NCBI GenBank assembly: GCA_900768015.1
Contig: CAAGBI010000011.1
Location: 1 to 40,113, forward strand
DNA: 40,113 nt
Source of the DNA: an uncultured Alistipes sp.
GTDB lineage: Bacteria > Bacteroidota > Bacteroidia > Bacteroidales > Rikenellaceae
Direction of reading: 5' to 3'
Below the pieces are notes generated by a model. That model searched no databases and was not told the origin of the DNA. It saw only the letters and a program-made list of their open reading frames with translations. The translations under genes were made by a program, and so were the position numbers. This document shows, one piece after another, positions 8,234 through 15,473 of this stretch; position 1 is the first letter of the stretch, and each line of letters opens with the position of its first letter.

Positions 8234-8857
8234 ATGAAAATCAAGAACTTATTTATGATGCTCCTCGCCTTTACGCTTGTAGCTACGGCGTGTGAGGAGA
8301 CCAAGACCCCACAGACTCCCGACAACACCGAGGAGCCAGACGACCCAAACAACGACGACCCAAACAACGACGACCCAAACAAGGACGATGACGAGAACAA
8401 GGATGATGATGAGAATAAGAACGAGGAGGACAACTCATGGATTGAGAACCCTACGCCCATGCCCGAGGCTACATACGCGCTTGGTGACCGCATCTCGGTG
8501 AAGAGCCTTGTAACCTATGCTGATGGCTTGCGCAACGACTACATCACCTTCTTCGATGAGGCTACGGGCTATGCTGTATATACCGACATCTACACTGCCG
8601 ACAGCAACAATATGCTCCCCACGGGCCGATACCTCGTGTCTAACGACATGGTGAACACCGTATATTACGAGTGGAGCTACTTCACGCCCTACACCAATAG
8701 CGACCTCTACCGCTTTACTGAGGGCTGGCTCGAGGTAATCGCTGACGGTGAGCACTCATCGGGCTACCCCTATCACAAGATTCGCGGCTACTTCGTCATG
8801 GAGAGCGAGGAGAGCGTATCTATCGAGTGGGAGGGCACCATTATTGAACAGAACTAA
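8234..8857 (+). CDS. Lipoprotein with repeat-encoded acidic linker
   Basis: 207-residue predicted lipoprotein. A hydrophobic signal peptide ends in the lipobox LVATAC, with the modified cysteine near residue 20 followed by acidic residues, as in exported Bacteroidota lipoproteins. Residues about 35-67 are a very acidic low-complexity linker of DDPNN and DDDENK repeats. The C-terminal 140 residues form a probable small beta domain that I do not recognise, rich in Tyr and aromatic residues. The linker DNA is a tandem repeat (8339-8419), so linker length may vary between strains. Strong terminators on both sides suggest a single-gene transcript; no promoter box was identified. Function unknown. 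Confidence 0.8.
   Translation: MKIKNLFMMLLAFTLVATACEETKTPQTPDNTEEPDDPNNDDPNNDDPNKDDDENKDDDENKNEEDNSWIENPTPMPEATYALGDRISVKSLVTYADGLRNDYITFFDEATGYAVYTDIYTADSNNMLPTGRYLVSNDMVNTVYYEWSYFTPYTNSDLYRFTEGWLEVIADGEHSSGYPYHKIRGYFVMESEESVSIEWEGTIIEQN
8339..8419 (+). repeat. In-frame minisatellite in the lipoprotein gene
   Basis: Three 15-bp units (GACGACCCAAACAAC and near-copies, 8339-8383) are followed by two 18-bp units (8384-8419). All unit lengths are multiples of three, so copy-number change would alter linker length without shifting the frame. Confidence 0.85.
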
Positions 8858-8874
8858 CCAATAGAGGAATAAAG

Positions 8875-8913
8875 AAAAAGGGGATGGCTAAGTAATGTAG
8901 CCATCCCCTTTTT
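8875..8913. terminator. Bidirectional terminator
   Basis: A perfect 16-bp inverted repeat (AAAAAGGGGATGGCTA and its complement) with a 7-nt loop lies between the convergent lipoprotein gene and the response regulator gene. It gives a U run on either strand. Confidence 0.93.
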
Positions 8914-9597
8914 CTATTTTAGTATTAGACGATACCCCACGCCTCGCAGCGACTGTATCTCCACGCGGGAATCATCCTTGAGGTAGCCACGCAGGCGCGA
9001 GATAAAGACATTCAACGAGCGAAGATTATAGTAGCTATCATCACCCCATATCTCCTTTAGCAACCTCTCCGAGGGTACAATCTCGCCGACATTTGATGCA
9101 AGCATAGCAAGCACCGCCGACTCGCGCGCCGTAAGGCGGCGTGTAGTACCGTTGTGCGTGAGTGTCCAGAGGCTGCTATCGAGGCGATACTCGCCTATGG
9201 TGACTATGCCCGAAGCCTCCACCTCGTCTGGGTGTCGCGCCAAAAGCGCAGCAACACGCGCAAGTAACTCGCTAATTGCAAAGGGCTTACGCAGATAGTC
9301 GTTACCACCACTCTTAAAACCCTCGCACACATCCTCTACGCTGCTGCGTGCCGAGAGGAACAACACCTCGCATGCCCTGTTTGTCTTGCGAATCTCGCGC
9401 ACCATAGTCATGCCATCCATATCTGGCATCATAATATCCGCCACAACAAGGTCGGGGTGCACGCGCTGGAACTCCGCGAGGCCCTCCACACCATTCACTG
9501 CGGTATATACCTCGTAGCCCGCGCCACGCAGCGCATCACCAAGAATACGGATGAGCACCGCCTCATCCTCAACAACAAGAATACGCCTACTTGCCAT
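8914..9597 (-). CDS. OmpR-family response regulator (RprY-like)
   Basis: 227-residue two-component regulator. The receiver domain (residues 1-120) has the acidic pocket near residues 10-12, phosphoacceptor Asp54 in VVADIMMPD, and Lys104 in RKPF. The C-terminal winged helix (about 130-227) ends in the family's SLRGVGYRL. It overlaps the 3' end of the kinase gene by 11 bp, so translation is probably coupled. The pair resembles the Bacteroides RprX/RprY type. OmpR-type regulators bind head-to-tail direct repeats about 10-11 bp apart, and such repeats (TTAAC) lie in the divergent promoter region at 10851-10887. Confidence 0.93.
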   Translation of the reverse strand: MASRRILVVEDEAVLIRILGDALRGAGYEVYTAVNGVEGLAEFQRVHPDLVVADIMMPDMDGMTMVREIRKTNRACEVLFLSARSSVEDVCEGFKSGGNDYLRKPFAISELLARVAALLARHPDEVEASGIVTIGEYRLDSSLWTLTHNGTTRRLTARESAVLAMLASNVGEIVPSERLLKEIWGDDSYYNLRSLNVFISRLRGYLKDDSRVEIQSLRGVGYRLILK

Positions 9598-10798
9598 AGC
9601 GCAAAAGTTTTAGAGTGAAACATGAGCCCTCACCGAGCTTCGAGCTTAGCGCGACACTGCCGCCGTGGCGCTCTACCACGCTACGAACGAAGTATAGGCC
9701 TATGCCGTAGCCCGAGGTCGAGTATCTGTCTCCCGAGGTTATGCGGTAGAACTTATCGAATATGCGCCTCTGCTCCTTGCGCGGTATGCCGAGGCCACAA
9801 TCTTCGATACTTATATAGGTATATCCGCTATGCACCCTACCGCGTAACTTAACCTTTGGCTGCTCGCTCGAATACTTTATGGCGTTATCCACCACCGCCG
9901 AGAGCGCACCCTCGAGGTAGAACTTGTCGGCAACCACGGCGCACCCCTCATCCACCTCTATGCACCACTCAACCTTGCGCGAGGCATAGCGCATATCGAG
10001 CGACTTCACCACGCGCCCCACCATATCCGCCACGCTGCACTCCTCTAAGCGTAGCTCCGCCGTTGCGAACTTCTCGGTCGAGCTGCGCAGTATCTCATCG
10101 ACCATAGCGCCGAGGCGCTGCAGCTCACCATGCGCCATATCGAGATAGTCGTCGCGCCTCTGGTCCACAATCTCGGGCATCGTGCGTAGCGCATCTACCG
10201 AGGCGTATGCCGCGGCTATGGGAGTCTTGAGCTCGTGTGTGATGTTGTGCGTGAGGTCGCGGCGTATCTTCTCGACCTCCTTGGCACGAAAGAGCGTGCG
10301 TAGCATATACAAAAAGGCGGCGACGAGAAGCAAAACCGAGAGACCCTGCATCACGAGCATACGCCTCATGTCGCCAAGGATGGCAGAGTGCGGGTCCGTA
10401 ACGCTCAGGCGAAGAATAAGTGGTGTTAGCCTCTTATCCACCGAGATAATATCCTCATCCTTAGCCAGTTCACCCATTGTCATAATCACAATAGGCTCGG
10501 CATCGGTTGTCGAGAGCACCTCTACGCTAAACTCCGTAGCTAAGCCCGCAGTGCGCAGACCCTCACCCACAAAGGCGTGGAAGCGCGAGATATTACCTAT
10601 GTTGATTGCAGCATCACCATTCATGGAGTTCGTGGCATACTTCCACGCAGCCTCCTCCAGAACGCTGCATATCTGCTGCTCGTAGCTCCTGCGCATGTCG
10701 CGATAGGTGCGCACGCTCCACATAGCCTCAACGGCAACAAGGAGTACCAAGGCAAGCACCACAACAACGGATACTATTTTGAAGTTCTGCTCTCTCAT
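9587..10798 (-). CDS. Sensor histidine kinase (RprX-like)
   Basis: 403-residue membrane kinase. The first transmembrane helix is at about residues 7-26, a periplasmic sensor follows to about 148, and the second helix spans about 149-168. The HisKA motif HNITHELKTP carries phosphoacceptor His188. The ATPase domain shows the N box DNAIKYS (Asn305), G1 box DCGLGIP, the IFDKFYR F box and G2 box GYGIGLYF. The sensor domain is not one I recognise; its ligand is unknown. First gene of a two-gene operon, with its own promoter, divergent from the TonB-module protein. Confidence 0.93.
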   Translation of the reverse strand: MREQNFKIVSVVVVLALVLLVAVEAMWSVRTYRDMRRSYEQQICSVLEEAAWKYATNSMNGDAAINIGNISRFHAFVGEGLRTAGLATEFSVEVLSTTDAEPIVIMTMGELAKDEDIISVDKRLTPLILRLSVTDPHSAILGDMRRMLVMQGLSVLLLVAAFLYMLRTLFRAKEVEKIRRDLTHNITHELKTPIAAAYASVDALRTMPEIVDQRRDDYLDMAHGELQRLGAMVDEILRSSTEKFATAELRLEECSVADMVGRVVKSLDMRYASRKVEWCIEVDEGCAVVADKFYLEGALSAVVDNAIKYSSEQPKVKLRGRVHSGYTYISIEDCGLGIPRKEQRRIFDKFYRITSGDRYSTSGYGIGLYFVRSVVERHGGSVALSSKLGEGSCFTLKLLRYGK

Positions 10799-10815
10799 AG
10801 CTCAATGCTTTACTA

Positions 10816-10823
10816 CAAAGGTA
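10816..10823 (-). promoter_or_regulatory. -7 box of the two-component operon
   Basis: The minus strand reads TACCTTTG, with expected transcription start near 10808, about 10 nt before the kinase ATG at 10798. The TTAAC direct repeats lie just upstream of where the -33 element would be. Confidence 0.65.
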
Positions 10824-10850
10824 GCAAAAATATCGCACCCACGCCCCCTC

Positions 10851-10887
10851 TTAACACTATTTAACATTTTCATTAACACTCTTTAAC
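10851..10887. promoter_or_regulatory. Four phased TTAAC direct repeats (candidate response-regulator operator)
   Basis: TTAAC begins at 10851, 10861, 10873 and 10883: two pairs, each with 10-bp period, offset by 22 bp, all on the same helical face. This fits two tandem dimer sites of an OmpR-type regulator, placed between the divergent promoters. The binding protein is inferred, most simply the adjacent response regulator. Confidence 0.55.
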
Positions 10888-10919
10888 CTTAAAAATTAGG
10901 CAATAGCGAAATATGCCCC

Positions 10920-10928
10920 TATCTTTGC
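10920..10928 (+). promoter_or_regulatory. -7 box of the TonB-module gene
   Basis: TATCTTTGC, with expected transcription start near 10935 and a leader of about 54 nt. There is no good -33 TTTG, consistent with an activator-dependent promoter. Confidence 0.65.
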
Positions 10929-10988
10929 AATAGAAAACAAGAGCTCTTCATCTCAAACCTATTATTTACCGAAAAACTCAAAGAGATT

Positions 10989-12170
10989 ATGAAACGCTTT
11001 TTTATAACCATGGTAGCACTCCTCGCTGCCGCTACGACCTACGCCAATGGCGAGCCTCAAAAGCCACTATATATTATAAATGGTAAGGTAGCCACTATCG
11101 AGGAGGTTAAGGACTTGGGCGACAGATTGGAGTCGATGACGGTACTCAAAAACGAAAAGGACATAAAGGAGTTTGACCACCTCGGCGACACCTCGAATGG
11201 CGTTATCGTCATCACACTCAAGGATGCCGAAGAGGAGGATATGCCCTTCGTCTATGCCGATGTTATGCCTCAGTTTATGGGTGGCGACCTCCTTGCATTC
11301 CGCGAGTGGGTGATGCAGAATGTGCGCTATCCCGAGGCGGCAATGAAGGAGGGTAAAGAGGATATGGTCGTCGCGAACTTCATCGTTAACCGCCACGGAT
11401 ATATCGAATACGACCGCATCAATATTATCCAGTCGGAGTACCCCGACATCTTTGGCGAGGAGGTGAAGCGCGTTATTAGCACCTCACCCCGCTGGACACC
11501 AGGTTTTAACAATGGCCACGCGGTATCAGTGTCGTTTATGCTGCCTATCGTCTTCAAGTTGGAGTCGAAGCAGAGCAAGATGCCCGCAACAAAGGGCAGT
11601 ATGGAGAACCAGATTGTTATTATGGCATTTGACGCCGACAAGGAGAGCGTGTCGGACAAGAACCCCGTCTATATTATTGATGGCGTGCCCTCTACCATGG
11701 AGCAGGTTAACGCCCTGAAACCCGAGGAGATTAAGGATGTGACAGTTTTTAAGGAGCCCGAGATGCTCTCCTACTATAAGGATTACGGCAATGTGGAGGA
11801 TGGCGTGGTTATTATCCGCACAAACTCGCTCGACAAGAACATTGAGAACACGCCAGACACGCTGCCCATATTTATGAATACAAGCACCGAGGCCTTCCAG
11901 CGTTGGTTGTTCGAGAACCTACGCTACCCCGAGCAGCTCCGCGACAAAAATATCGCAGCACACTATGTCGTAAAGTTTAAGGTTGATAGCGCTGGTTATG
12001 TGGCAATTATGGAGATAGAGTGTATCAAGGGTACAGCTCACAAGCTGTTCGAGGATGAGATTACGCGCGTTATGTTGAGCTCACCCCGCTGGACCCCCGG
12101 CATGAAGAGTGGCAAGGCGGTATCGTGCCGATTGAGTCTACCCGTCATATTCGGAGCGATGGATATTTAG
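10989..12170 (+). CDS. Secreted protein with two tandem plug-like plus TonB-C-terminal-like modules
   Basis: 393 residues with a cleavable signal peptide (about residues 1-19). Two homologous halves are visible. Each begins with a receptor-plug-like strand pattern (PLYIINGKVAT...NGVIVITL at about 26-78; PVYIIDGVPST...DGVVIIRT at about 226-277). Each continues with a TonB-C-terminal-like domain (FREWVMQNVRYPEAA...SPRWTPG...LPIVF at about 103-189; FQRWLFENLRYPEQ...SPRWTPG...LPVIF at about 304-389). There is no transmembrane anchor and no proline-rich TonB arm, so it is not an ordinary TonB. It is divergent from a two-component system and probably regulated by it. Energy-transducing or scaffold roles are guesses. 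Confidence 0.75.
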   Translation: MKRFFITMVALLAAATTYANGEPQKPLYIINGKVATIEEVKDLGDRLESMTVLKNEKDIKEFDHLGDTSNGVIVITLKDAEEEDMPFVYADVMPQFMGGDLLAFREWVMQNVRYPEAAMKEGKEDMVVANFIVNRHGYIEYDRINIIQSEYPDIFGEEVKRVISTSPRWTPGFNNGHAVSVSFMLPIVFKLESKQSKMPATKGSMENQIVIMAFDADKESVSDKNPVYIIDGVPSTMEQVNALKPEEIKDVTVFKEPEMLSYYKDYGNVEDGVVIIRTNSLDKNIENTPDTLPIFMNTSTEAFQRWLFENLRYPEQLRDKNIAAHYVVKFKVDSAGYVAIMEIECIKGTAHKLFEDEITRVMLSSPRWTPGMKSGKAVSCRLSLPVIFGAMDI

Positions 12171-12177
12171 AGTGAGC

Positions 12178-12286
12178 GGGGAGTTTAAGGAGTTTAAGGA
12201 GTTTAGGGAAGTTAAGGAATTTAGTGTAGGGAGTATGCAACACTGCTAATCTCCCTAATCTCCCTAAATTCACTAATATCCCTAAG
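12178..12286. repeat. GGAGTTTAA-type minisatellite with inverted second arm
   Basis: About six degenerate 9-bp units (GGAGTTTAA, GGAGTTTAG, GGAAGTTAA, GGAATTTAG) run from 12178 to 12233. After a short spacer the complementary series (CTCCCTAAT, CTCCCTAAA, and so on) runs from 12250 to 12286. The two arms could fold into a long imperfect hairpin. No gene lies here. Confidence 0.8.
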
Positions 12287-12293
12287 CACGACC

Positions 12294-12425
12294 TAATTTC
12301 TTGTCAGAAGGCTGCAGATACAACGCTCGGCAAAAAAAATGCGGATAGGCTGTACTAAAGCGTACTGCCTATTCGCATTTATTTTTGTTAGCGGCAGTAG
12401 ATGTCTGCCTTATCACAAGAAATTA
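12294..12425. repeat. 132-bp imperfect palindrome, MITE-like, ending at the rnfA stop codon
   Basis: A perfect 11-bp terminal inverted repeat (TAATTTCTTGT at 12294-12304; its complement at 12415-12425) encloses arms of about 65 nt that match throughout (AAGGC, CGCT, AAATGCGnATAGGC and GTAC blocks). The right end supplies the rnfA TAA stop. No clear target duplication was found. The centre doubles as a terminator. Confidence 0.75.
12332..12387. terminator. Bidirectional terminator at the centre of the palindrome
   Basis: AAATGCGGATAGGC (12337-12350) pairs with GCCTATTCGCATTT (12367-12380), with an inner GTAC/GTAC. A runs of eight on the left and T5 on the right give U tracts on either strand. 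It would end both the TonB-module gene and the rnf operon. Confidence 0.82.
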
Positions 12426-13091
12426 TGGGAGGGGAACCACATTAGCAAATCCCATGAATGCCATTGCAAGCAATCCCGCAGTAATAAGCGCGATGGGCAC
12501 ACCGCGGAAGGCAGTGGGGACATCCTCAACCTCGAGGCGCTCGCGGATACCTGCAAAGAGCACAAGGGCGAGGGCGAAGCCGAGGGCTGTAGCTACGGAG
12601 TAGATAACACCTGTGAGGAGGTCCATATCCTTCTGCACCATAAGGATTGCCACGCCGAGCACAGCACAGTTAGTTGTGATAAGAGGTAGGAAGATGCCGA
12701 GGGCCTGATAGAGTGCGGGAGATACCTTCTTAAGTACGATCTCCACCATCTGCACAAGGGCAGCGATGACGAGGATGAAGACGATAGTCTGCATAAACTC
12801 GATACCGAAAGGTACGAGGATATAGGTCTGCAAGCACCATGTAACGATGGATGAGAGTGCCATAACGAAGGTCACGGCCATGCCCATGCCGAGTGAGGTG
12901 TTCACCTTTGATGAGACACCGAGGAAGGGGCAGATGCCGAGGAACTGCGAGAGCACCACATTGTTCACGAAGATTGCGCCGATGATAATAGCGATAAGGC
13001 TGATCTCCTGAACGCTAACAGCACCTGTAGCAAAGCCATTAAATACCTCCTGCGAGATATTGCCAGTGGTTAGAATAGTCAACATATTCAT
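12423..13091 (-). CDS. rnfA: Ion-translocating ferredoxin:NAD+ oxidoreductase subunit RnfA
   Basis: 222-residue polytopic inner-membrane subunit of the Rnf complex, which couples ferredoxin oxidation and NAD+ reduction to Na+ or H+ movement. Signature IFVNNVVLSQFLGICPFLGVS is at about residues 40-60, and a second inverted copy, LPLITTNCAVLGVA, at about 134-147; these two cysteine motifs bind the intramembrane iron centre. About six transmembrane segments. It is some 28 residues longer at the N-terminus than the usual RnfA (about 190-195); the extra stretch is polar and may be genuine, or a wrong start. Last gene of rnfBCDGEA. Confidence 0.95.
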   Translation of the reverse strand: MNMLTILTTGNISQEVFNGFATGAVSVQEISLIAIIIGAIFVNNVVLSQFLGICPFLGVSSKVNTSLGMGMAVTFVMALSSIVTWCLQTYILVPFGIEFMQTIVFILVIAALVQMVEIVLKKVSPALYQALGIFLPLITTNCAVLGVAILMVQKDMDLLTGVIYSVATALGFALALVLFAGIRERLEVEDVPTAFRGVPIALITAGLLAMAFMGFANVVPLP

Positions 13092-13096
13092 AGCTA

Positions 13097-13678
13097 TTAT
13101 CGTTTTGCAATTTTGTTAAACACAACCATGAGGTAGCCCAAGACGAGGAAGCCACCAGGGGCAAGGATGAAGAGTAGGGGCATGACATCTGCGGCGAAGG
13201 TATAGCCGAAGATGGCACCCGAGCCGAGCACCTCGCGCACAGCACCGATAACGGTGAGCGAGAGCGTGAAGCCAAGACCGATGCCCACACCATCCAACGC
13301 AGAGTCGAAAACGCCATTCTTCGATGCGAAGGCCTCGGCGCGACCAAGGATGATACAGTTAACCACGATAAGTGGGATGAAGACACCAAGCGAGGCATCG
13401 AGCGCGGGGAGGTAGGCCTTAATCAGCATGCCGATGATGGTCACGAACGATGCTATGACCACGATAAATGCGGGAATGCGCACCTTATCTGGGATAAGGT
13501 TCTTGATGAGCGAGATAGCCATATTCGAGAGGATGAGTACCGCCATTGTTGCCACTCCCATACCCATACCGTTGATGGCAGTAGAGGTGACACCAAGCGT
13601 GGGACACATACCCAAGATGAGCGCAAAGGTGGGATTCTCCTTGAGAATACCCCTTGTTATAAGTTGAAGCTTACCCAT
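13097..13678 (-). CDS. rnfE: Rnf complex subunit RnfE
   Basis: 193-residue membrane subunit homologous to RnfA in inverted topology. Signatures are ENPTFALILGMCPTLGVT (about residues 14-31) and LIVVNCIILGRAEAFAS (about 103-119), the paired cysteine motifs of the RnfA/RnfE iron site. About six transmembrane helices. Its ATG overlaps the rnfG stop by one base (TAATG), so translation is coupled. Five bases separate it from rnfA. Confidence 0.95.
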   Translation of the reverse strand: MGKLQLITRGILKENPTFALILGMCPTLGVTSTAINGMGMGVATMAVLILSNMAISLIKNLIPDKVRIPAFIVVIASFVTIIGMLIKAYLPALDASLGVFIPLIVVNCIILGRAEAFASKNGVFDSALDGVGIGLGFTLSLTVIGAVREVLGSGAIFGYTFAADVMPLLFILAPGGFLVLGYLMVVFNKIAKR

Positions 13679-14457
13679 TATTTCTCCTCCTCTGTTACAT
13701 TATTTTCCATCTGACACTCCTCGGTAGTTGTCGCACCCGAGGCTGTGTCAACATCTTCTGCGACCTCCTCAACTACCTCTGTCTCCGCTGCGCGCTTTGC
13801 ATTTGTAGCACCCGAAGCCGAGTCTGCACCCACAACCTTAGTCTCATCAAGCTCGCCCTTGGCCATAAGGTAACCAGCATAGGCTGTCTCAACAGCATTT
13901 ACATAGGCACGCGATGATATTGTAGAGCCTGTCAACGAGTCGAACGAGCCATTGGCATCATCCTTCTTAACCTTAAAGCTAAGCTCCGCAGGGCTCTTCT
14001 TAAGGATAGACTTCTCGAGGGTGTTGCCTGGCTGCGTCATGTTTGCACCAAGACCTGGGGTCTCGCTCTGCGCCAACACCTTAACGCCGCTGATTGTGAC
14101 ATTGCCAGCCTCCTCAACGAAGCCTACCATGAGCTTGATGCGACCACCATAGCCCGACTTTGTGATGCTGGGAGCCTCAACAGCGTAACCCTTAACCATG
14201 TTACTATCGCTCTTCGACACCACGGTGCTTACTACGACCTCGAAGTCGCCAATAGCAAACACCTGCTCCTCGCCTACTACAGCCTCGCTCTCAGCGGCGT
14301 TGAGCACCTCGAATTTTGCGATGTTCTTTGCATTAAGCTCGGTCTGGGCGATGGTATCCTTGGTGATATTATCTACCAAGCCCACCAAAAGTGCCGAGAC
14401 TGCGGTAATGGTGAAGAGCACCAATACCATATTCTTCAATGAACTCTTCATAGCCAT
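13678..14457 (-). CDS. rnfG: Rnf complex subunit RnfG with extra flavinylation motifs
   Basis: 259-residue periplasmic flavoprotein subunit anchored by one N-terminal helix (about residues 8-29). The FMN-binding domain carries the ApbE-type acceptor motif DSLTGST, predicted to bind FMN through Thr179. The tail beyond residue 200 is unusual: it is acidic and disordered-looking and holds two more exact DxxSGAT motifs, DSASGAT (Thr218) and DTASGAT (Thr243), 25 residues apart. It also contains one cysteine. It sits between rnfD and rnfE in the standard order with 3-nt and overlapping junctions. No ApbE flavin transferase gene is in the window. Confidence 0.95.
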   Translation of the reverse strand: MAMKSSLKNMVLVLFTITAVSALLVGLVDNITKDTIAQTELNAKNIAKFEVLNAAESEAVVGEEQVFAIGDFEVVVSTVVSKSDSNMVKGYAVEAPSITKSGYGGRIKLMVGFVEEAGNVTISGVKVLAQSETPGLGANMTQPGNTLEKSILKKSPAELSFKVKKDDANGSFDSLTGSTISSRAYVNAVETAYAGYLMAKGELDETKVVGADSASGATNAKRAAETEVVEEVAEDVDTASGATTTEECQMENNVTEEEK

Positions 14458-14460
14458 TAC

Positions 14461-15453
14461 TTACTTTTTAACGCCGAAACGCTTCGGACGGAAATACTTA
14501 TTAATGAGGGGCGTAGCGGCATTCATAATGAATATCGCGAACGACATACCCTCGGGATAGGCGCCCCACAAACGGATAATCATGGTCAAGAGACCGATGC
14601 CCACACCATAGATCAACATACCCTTGTGCGTCATGGGCGATGTAGAGTAGTCCGTAGCCATGAAGATAGCGCCGAGCAATGCGCCACCCGCCAAGATGTG
14701 GAACAAGGGAAGCTCGTAGCACAATGCGCCACCACCGATAGTCAAGGCTACGCAGAGGGCGAACACCGCCATAGTGCCGAGCACTGCAACGGGGATGTGC
14801 CATGATATAACCTTACGCCACAAGAGGTACAAACCACCAAGGATAAGTGCCAACGAGGCAATCTCACCCATAGAGCCATTCATGTGGCCGCCGAACATAC
14901 CCCAAAAGTCGATGCCCTCGAGGTTCATATTGCCGAGCACGATGTTACCCGCAGCGTCGTATGTCGAGCCCTTGACATCGGCAAGCAATGTAGAGCCAGA
15001 TACCGCATCGGGGACATTCGTAGTCCAGTCGGTCATCTGCACGGGGTAGGCGATAAGCAAGAAGATACGACCTGTGAGCGCGGGGTTGAAGGGGTTGCAG
15101 CCCAAGCCGCCGAAGGTCATCTTACCGATGCCGATAGCTACGAGAGCGCCCACAAGCACAATCCACCATGGAATACCCACGGGGAGGTTGAAGGCCAACA
15201 ACACGCCGGTAACGATAGCCGACAAATCACCAATGGTAGAGCCACGCTTAAGCAAGAAGCGGCTAATGAGGTACTCGAACACCACGCAGCCTGCAACAGC
15301 CACGCCAGTAAGGAGTAATACCCTCCAGCCCATAACATATGTCGATACGGCGAGGGCGGGCACGAGCGCCAAGATCACATCGAGCATAATTCGGCGTGTC
15401 TTCTCGCCACCATGGATATGGGGTGAGGGCGCAGCAAAAAGTCTGGTTGCCAT
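14461..15453 (-). CDS. rnfD: Rnf complex subunit RnfD
   Basis: 330-residue polytopic subunit of the NqrB/RnfD family. Its flavinylation motif DAVSGST (residues 149-155) predicts covalent FMN on Thr155, facing the periplasm. The family motifs GGLGCNPFNPALTGRIFL (about 115-132) and FMATDYSTSPMT are present, with nine or ten hydrophobic segments. Order and tight spacing with rnfC and rnfG support the assignment. Confidence 0.95.
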   Translation of the reverse strand: MATRLFAAPSPHIHGGEKTRRIMLDVILALVPALAVSTYVMGWRVLLLTGVAVAGCVVFEYLISRFLLKRGSTIGDLSAIVTGVLLAFNLPVGIPWWIVLVGALVAIGIGKMTFGGLGCNPFNPALTGRIFLLIAYPVQMTDWTTNVPDAVSGSTLLADVKGSTYDAAGNIVLGNMNLEGIDFWGMFGGHMNGSMGEIASLALILGGLYLLWRKVISWHIPVAVLGTMAVFALCVALTIGGGALCYELPLFHILAGGALLGAIFMATDYSTSPMTHKGMLIYGVGIGLLTMIIRLWGAYPEGMSFAIFIMNAATPLINKYFRPKRFGVKK

Positions 15454-15473
15454 ATATATCTATTCTGTTTTTA

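Noticed and set aside
12178..12425. CRISPR array or integration site
   Set aside because: The 9-bp degenerate units and inverted arms lack spacer-repeat structure, and no cas, integrase or tRNA gene is nearby.
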